A stretch of 45,002 bases of DNA from a bacterium (GTDB lineage Bacteria > Bacillota > Clostridia > Lachnospirales > Lachnospiraceae): NCBI GenBank assembly GCA_004562765.1, contig SFRL01000035.1:1-45002 (forward strand), given 5' to 3'. Shown here one piece after another: positions 42,609 through 45,002 of the stretch. Every line of letters begins with the position of its first letter. The stretch's first letter is position 1. Below the pieces are notes generated by a model. It ran no database searches. It had not been told where the DNA came from and worked only from the letters and a program-made list of their open reading frames with translations. The position numbers and the translations under genes are program-made.

Positions 42609-42659
42609 TTACGTAAAAAGAAATATGTAAATTACCTCGTAGAAAATATCCCAATCCAT
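42609..42659 (-). CDS. 16-residue micro-ORF with strong ribosome site
   Basis: MDWDIFYEVIYIFLFT: an acidic, aromatic N-terminus and a hydrophobic C-terminal half, without Cys or a leader-cleavage motif. The ATG follows AATAAAGGAGGTGCTGAAA, the best Shine-Dalgarno in this part of the window. A perfect 10-pair hairpin covers its 5' part, and a terminator follows. This is the build of a dedicated very small gene. It could be a membrane-active or signalling peptide read by the adjacent GHKL kinase, a type I toxin-like peptide, or a leader peptide that attenuates the kinase gene. No family was recognised. It is too short for ordinary gene finding. Confidence 0.55.
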   Translation of the reverse strand: MDWDIFYEVIYIFLFT

Positions 42660-42670
42660 TTTCAGCACCT

Positions 42671-42698
42671 CCTTTATTCATTTTTAGTTGAATAAAGG
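42671..42698 (-). promoter_or_regulatory. Hairpin masking the micro-ORF ribosome site
   Basis: CCTTTATTCA and TGAATAAAGG are perfect complements (10 pairs) around an 8-base loop on the minus strand. The 3' arm contains the AAAGG of AAAGGAGG, so the fold would hide the ribosome site. It is AU-rich and could melt easily, as thermosensor or toxin leaders do. Confidence 0.6.
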
Positions 42699-42742
42699 AT
42701 AGTCCCGATGCCTCATTTTTACTGGTTCCTCAGGTTCGTCAT

Positions 42743-42824
42743 TTTGTCGTTATAGAGCGATAATGTCGAGGATTTTGTGAAAAAATTTGGCTTTATGCAC
42801 ATTTATTTGTCGATAATTGTCGTA
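42743..42824 (+). promoter_or_regulatory. Cluster of Spo0A-box-like sites upstream of the micro-ORF
   Basis: Four sites share the TGTCG word of the Spo0A box (TTTGTCRAA): TTTGTCGTT (42743), AATGTCGAG (42762), TTTGTCGAT (42806) and ATTGTCGTA (42816). All are in the same orientation and lie between the terminator of the Spo0A-like gene and the micro-ORF. Spacings of 19, 44 and 10 bases approximate helical turns. No clear sigma-A promoter is seen here, consistent with an activated one. Confidence 0.45.
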
Positions 42825-42841
42825 TTTCATATATGGAGTAC

Positions 42842-42879
42842 AAAAAAGCCTGACACTCGCAAATCGCAAGTATCAGGCT
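42842..42879 (-). terminator. Terminator of the Spo0A-like regulator gene
   Basis: On the minus strand AGCCTGA...TCAGGCT with further inner pairing (ACTTGCG/CGAGTGT) runs into TTTTTTG, 10 bases after the stop. Confidence 0.88.
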
Positions 42880-42889
42880 CTCCCCAAAA

Positions 42890-43696
42890 TTATTTCCGGA
42901 TTTGGATCCGTTTTGCCATATTTGAAATAAACTGTGAATTTGTCGGTCTTCCGCGTTCATCATCATACGGAAACGGGTAGTACCGATGAAGGCGTATAAT
43001 ATCTGCCCGCGTAAAGGCAGACTCAATCGCACAGCGAATGGAGCGTTCCACAGCCATCGATGTCGTATGCATTATCTCAGCAACTTCCGGATAAATTTCA
43101 TTTGTGATGTGAACACGTTCCTCCGGGCTCTTAATATATAACATGATCGCCTCAACAAGAAAACCGAATCCGACCATGTTGCGTTTGATCCCCATCATTT
43201 CCAACTCGCATTCCAGACTTGCCCGCATGACCAGTTCTTCTTTTTGCTGCGTAAATTCCGTCACGAGCGGATGATCCTTTCCGGGTCTGATAAAACGCTG
43301 ATAAGGATATATCTTTTGGATCACACTTAGCACTCGAACCGGCGAATATGATGCGTTCATTTTCTGATAAACATAGTCCGCACCATGTGCTCTCAAATAA
43401 CTCAATGTCACATTCGAAGACGTATTGGTCACTACGACCGTAAACGGTTTTTCCATATCCTGCTCCTCGATTTCCGCCAGCAAGGATACACCGTCACCTT
43501 CCAAAAGCTCCAGATCCAGGATCATCACATCGACCTCGTGATGTGATAAATAACGAAGGGCATTCTTCTCACTCCCGGTATCATAGACAATACTGATCCC
43601 CGACTGCGACTCTGTCAGCGAGCGATACTGCTCCACCACATATCTCTCATCCTCTACCATCAGAATCTTGATTTCCTCTGTTGTTTCCGCTTCCAC
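42890..43696 (-). CDS. Spo0A-like response regulator
   Basis: Receiver (about 8-125) plus Spo0A-type DNA-binding domain (about 150-268). The acidic patch is VEDE, the phosphoacceptor Asp is in VMILDLELLEGDG, and the switch Thr and Lys are in VVVTNTSS and YVYQKM. The C-terminal domain shows ECELEMMGIKRNMVGFGFLV, ITNEIYPEVAEIMHTT, then MAVERSIRCAIESAF and RPTNSQFISNMAKRI. These are the TT-x-VER-IR-AIE and PTNSxFI hallmarks of Spo0A. The start is taken as GTG 43696 behind GGAGGAG, giving 268 residues, the length of Spo0A; a GTG at 43741 lacks a ribosome site. The usual neighbour spoIVB is absent, so this may be a paralogue rather than the sporulation master regulator. Confidence 0.85.
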   Translation of the reverse strand: MEAETTEEIKILMVEDERYVVEQYRSLTESQSGISIVYDTGSEKNALRYLSHHEVDVMILDLELLEGDGVSLLAEIEEQDMEKPFTVVVTNTSSNVTLSYLRAHGADYVYQKMNASYSPVRVLSVIQKIYPYQRFIRPGKDHPLVTEFTQQKEELVMRASLECELEMMGIKRNMVGFGFLVEAIMLYIKSPEERVHITNEIYPEVAEIMHTTSMAVERSIRCAIESAFTRADIIRLHRYYPFPYDDERGRPTNSQFISNMAKRIQIRK

Positions 43697-43875
43697 TCCT
43701 GCACTCCTCCAAATATCATTTCCATATATCTTATCAAACACTAGATTCTTTTACATTGTCCGGGAACCATGTCCCTCTATCTAAAATTATTTCTATATTA
43801 TAACACATCCCTGTAAAAGTCTATGTCGGATGCGAAATATCTGCCTCGACTATACATCTCCTGCCATACAGATGC

Positions 43876-43918
43876 AAAAAAAGCGCCTGACTATAAGATT
43901 TCTCTCAAAGTCAGACGC
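43876..43918 (-). terminator. Terminator after the small ORF
   Basis: On the minus strand GCGTCTGACT pairs with AGTCAGGCGC (one wobble), followed by TTTTTTTGC. It begins 15 bases after the stop of the 41-codon ORF and isolates it from the Spo0A-like gene. Confidence 0.85.
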
Positions 43919-43933
43919 CCATTCTGCTCTGTT

Positions 43934-44059
43934 TCAACGATTTACCATAAGTACCCTAAAATCTGCTTCTGAAAGCCCTGCTCTCTTGGCTGCTTCCAAA
44001 ATTGCGAGCAAACCGTCGTTCATCAACGACACTAACGTTTCTATTTGACCTTTTCGCAT
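43934..44059 (-). CDS. Small 41-residue ORF, possible C-terminal remnant of an Rpn-like nuclease/transposase
   Basis: It opens MRKGQIETLVSLMNDGLLAI and continues LEAAKRAGLSEADFRVL. This KG-x-E-x-LVSL-x-x-DGLL-x-x-x-EAAKRAG-x-SE-x-x-F pattern resembles the C-terminal tails common in Rpn (PD-(D/E)XK) family proteins of Clostridia, so it may be all that is left of such a gene. The ATG has AAAGG only one base upstream, too close, which supports decay. The frame stays open 18 codons further up without meaningful sequence. A good terminator follows. It lies 95 bases after the unrecognised 239-residue gene on the same strand. Confidence 0.4.
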   Translation of the reverse strand: MRKGQIETLVSLMNDGLLAILEAAKRAGLSEADFRVLMVNR

Positions 44060-44153
44060 GCCTTTACAAATCCATACCTTCGATATAATTATTTCAATTA
44101 TGAAAAATTGCACCTGGTACCATTATGTTTGGAACCAGACCCACAAAGTTGCA

Positions 44154-44873
44154 TTACCATAGAAAGTCAGTATTTACAGACTCGTGTGCGCACACCCGGT
44201 TATATTCATCCACTTCAAGCTGCTCAATATACTCATAGCTCTCATCACTGTCAATATAAATGTGCTTTCTCCAAGGCACCGTAGTATCGATGTAAACAAT
44301 CTTATAGACACTCCAGTTGTCTTTTCCCGCAAATAGTAATATGCTGTCATTTTTACGATATCTTAATACTGTATCTTCGCCCCAAATCCGGACGATCTCA
44401 TCCGCAAGATCATCATTTGCCTCCTTCATTTGTCTCATATCATTCAAAAATAGCTCGCGAACACGATAATCAAAAGGAATAGCCGTCGGATCACCTTCCC
44501 TCCAATATCCACAGCACAACATAGGGATACAAAGATTTCCTATCCGATCACATTTTGTTTTGGCCACTTCAAAAAAACGACTGACTACCCTTTGGACAGC
44601 ATTCTCATATTGTTCCTGCTCATATGCCTGACTAGCCTTCGCTTCAACAGGTTCACGGATGATACAGGTATTTATTAATTCCGGATGATCTTCAAAAATG
44701 CGAAAACGCTCCTCATTTTTCATTTGTAAAAATTTTTCTGCAATACGCCCCGTAAGACTTGGAAAAATCTCTTTTGCCATCGTAAAACCATCCTGCTCGA
44801 GAAGATCAGATAGAATTTCTTCCAGATAGCCCTTAACGAAGCCCTGACACCACCGACTAGAAAATATATCCAT
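44154..44873 (-). CDS. Unrecognised protein, 239 residues
   Basis: No family recognised. The start is ATG 44873 (MDIFSSRWCQGFVKGYLEE), behind the strong site TTGGAGGTGTGT. An ATG at 44909 would add 12 residues but has a poorer site. The sequence is soluble, acidic and mainly helical in look, without membrane segments or a signal peptide. Notable stretches are EPVEAKASQAYEQEQYENAV, Cys-rich NLCIPMLCCGYW, and near the C-terminus HIYIDSDESYEYIEQLEVDE. The intact frame and good ribosome site suggest a real gene. The right edge of the window (44874-45002) shows no further feature, so its promoter may lie outside. Confidence 0.6.
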   Translation of the reverse strand: MDIFSSRWCQGFVKGYLEEILSDLLEQDGFTMAKEIFPSLTGRIAEKFLQMKNEERFRIFEDHPELINTCIIREPVEAKASQAYEQEQYENAVQRVVSRFFEVAKTKCDRIGNLCIPMLCCGYWREGDPTAIPFDYRVRELFLNDMRQMKEANDDLADEIVRIWGEDTVLRYRKNDSILLFAGKDNWSVYKIVYIDTTVPWRKHIYIDSDESYEYIEQLEVDEYNRVCAHESVNTDFLW

Positions 44874-45002
44874 ACACACCTCCAAAATATCCTCCCACAG
44901 GCTCAGCATTTTTGCCTTGCCTATGCGTAATCGTATAACCCAAATTCTTGAAGTATTTATTCCAATCGCGTTAAAAATGCATAAACCTATTTCCCCGTCT
45001 CC

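Noticed and set aside
1..45002. tRNA, rRNA, replication origin, insertion sequence with DDE transposase
   Set aside because: None seen on either strand; apart from the recombinase pair and small repeats the window is ordinary chromosome.

Overview
The window looks like chromosomal DNA of an anaerobic, low-to-mid GC Firmicute, most likely Lachnospiraceae (Clostridia). Reasons are a SCIFF ranthipeptide with its radical SAM maturase beside a fused SecDF, MecA, a T-box leader, a Spo0A-type regulator, a crotonase of the butyrate type, strong AGGAGG ribosome sites, and very short gaps between co-directional genes. No rRNA or tRNA gene was seen. All assignments come from reading the sequence; no database was searched.

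Layout. 1-1920 (minus): two overlapping tyrosine recombinases, the second running off the left edge, probably the end of a Tn554-like element. 1970-3547 (minus): a hypoxanthine/uracil-type DNA glycosylase coupled to mnmA. 3712-6936 (plus): an orphan full-length carB with its own terminator. 7008-14914 (minus): carA, carB, a membrane hybrid histidine kinase and a double-receiver regulator, packed as one operon with 2-7 base gaps. 15357-21742 (minus): scfA (SCIFF), scfB (maturase), secDF, glyA and serS. 22026-23693 (plus): a PAS/degenerate-GGDEF/EAL protein. 23759-32679 (minus): T-box leader, CPBP protease, TfoX-C-like protein, a stretch with 64-base tandem repeats, ileS, glgP, cyclophilin, a HAD-remnant/GNAT fusion, and a YrzE/TIGR04086-like membrane protein. 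33022-33585 (minus): a DUF4190-like membrane protein. 33915-35366 (plus): pncB behind a folded leader RNA. 35431-35869: two copies of a structured palindromic repeat. 35884-38063 (minus): UDP-galactopyranose mutase and a GT2 glycosyltransferase. 38320-41070 (minus): mutY, crt and mecA as separately promoted or terminated units. 41161-43696 (minus): GHKL sensor kinase, a 16-residue micro-ORF with a hairpin over its ribosome site and its own terminator, and a Spo0A-like regulator. 43934-44873: a small ORF, probably a remnant, and an unrecognised protein.

How parts fit. The carAB-kinase-regulator operon joins carbamoyl phosphate synthesis to a phosphorelay. The scf operon couples a ribosomally made thioether peptide to the Sec machinery. 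The T-box reads best as isoleucine-specific and so belongs logically to ileS, although two accessory genes now lie between them. The signals most worth follow-up are the micro-ORF locus with Spo0A-box-like sites, the pncB leader RNA, the structured repeat family whose outer stems differ but still pair, and the displaced T-box.
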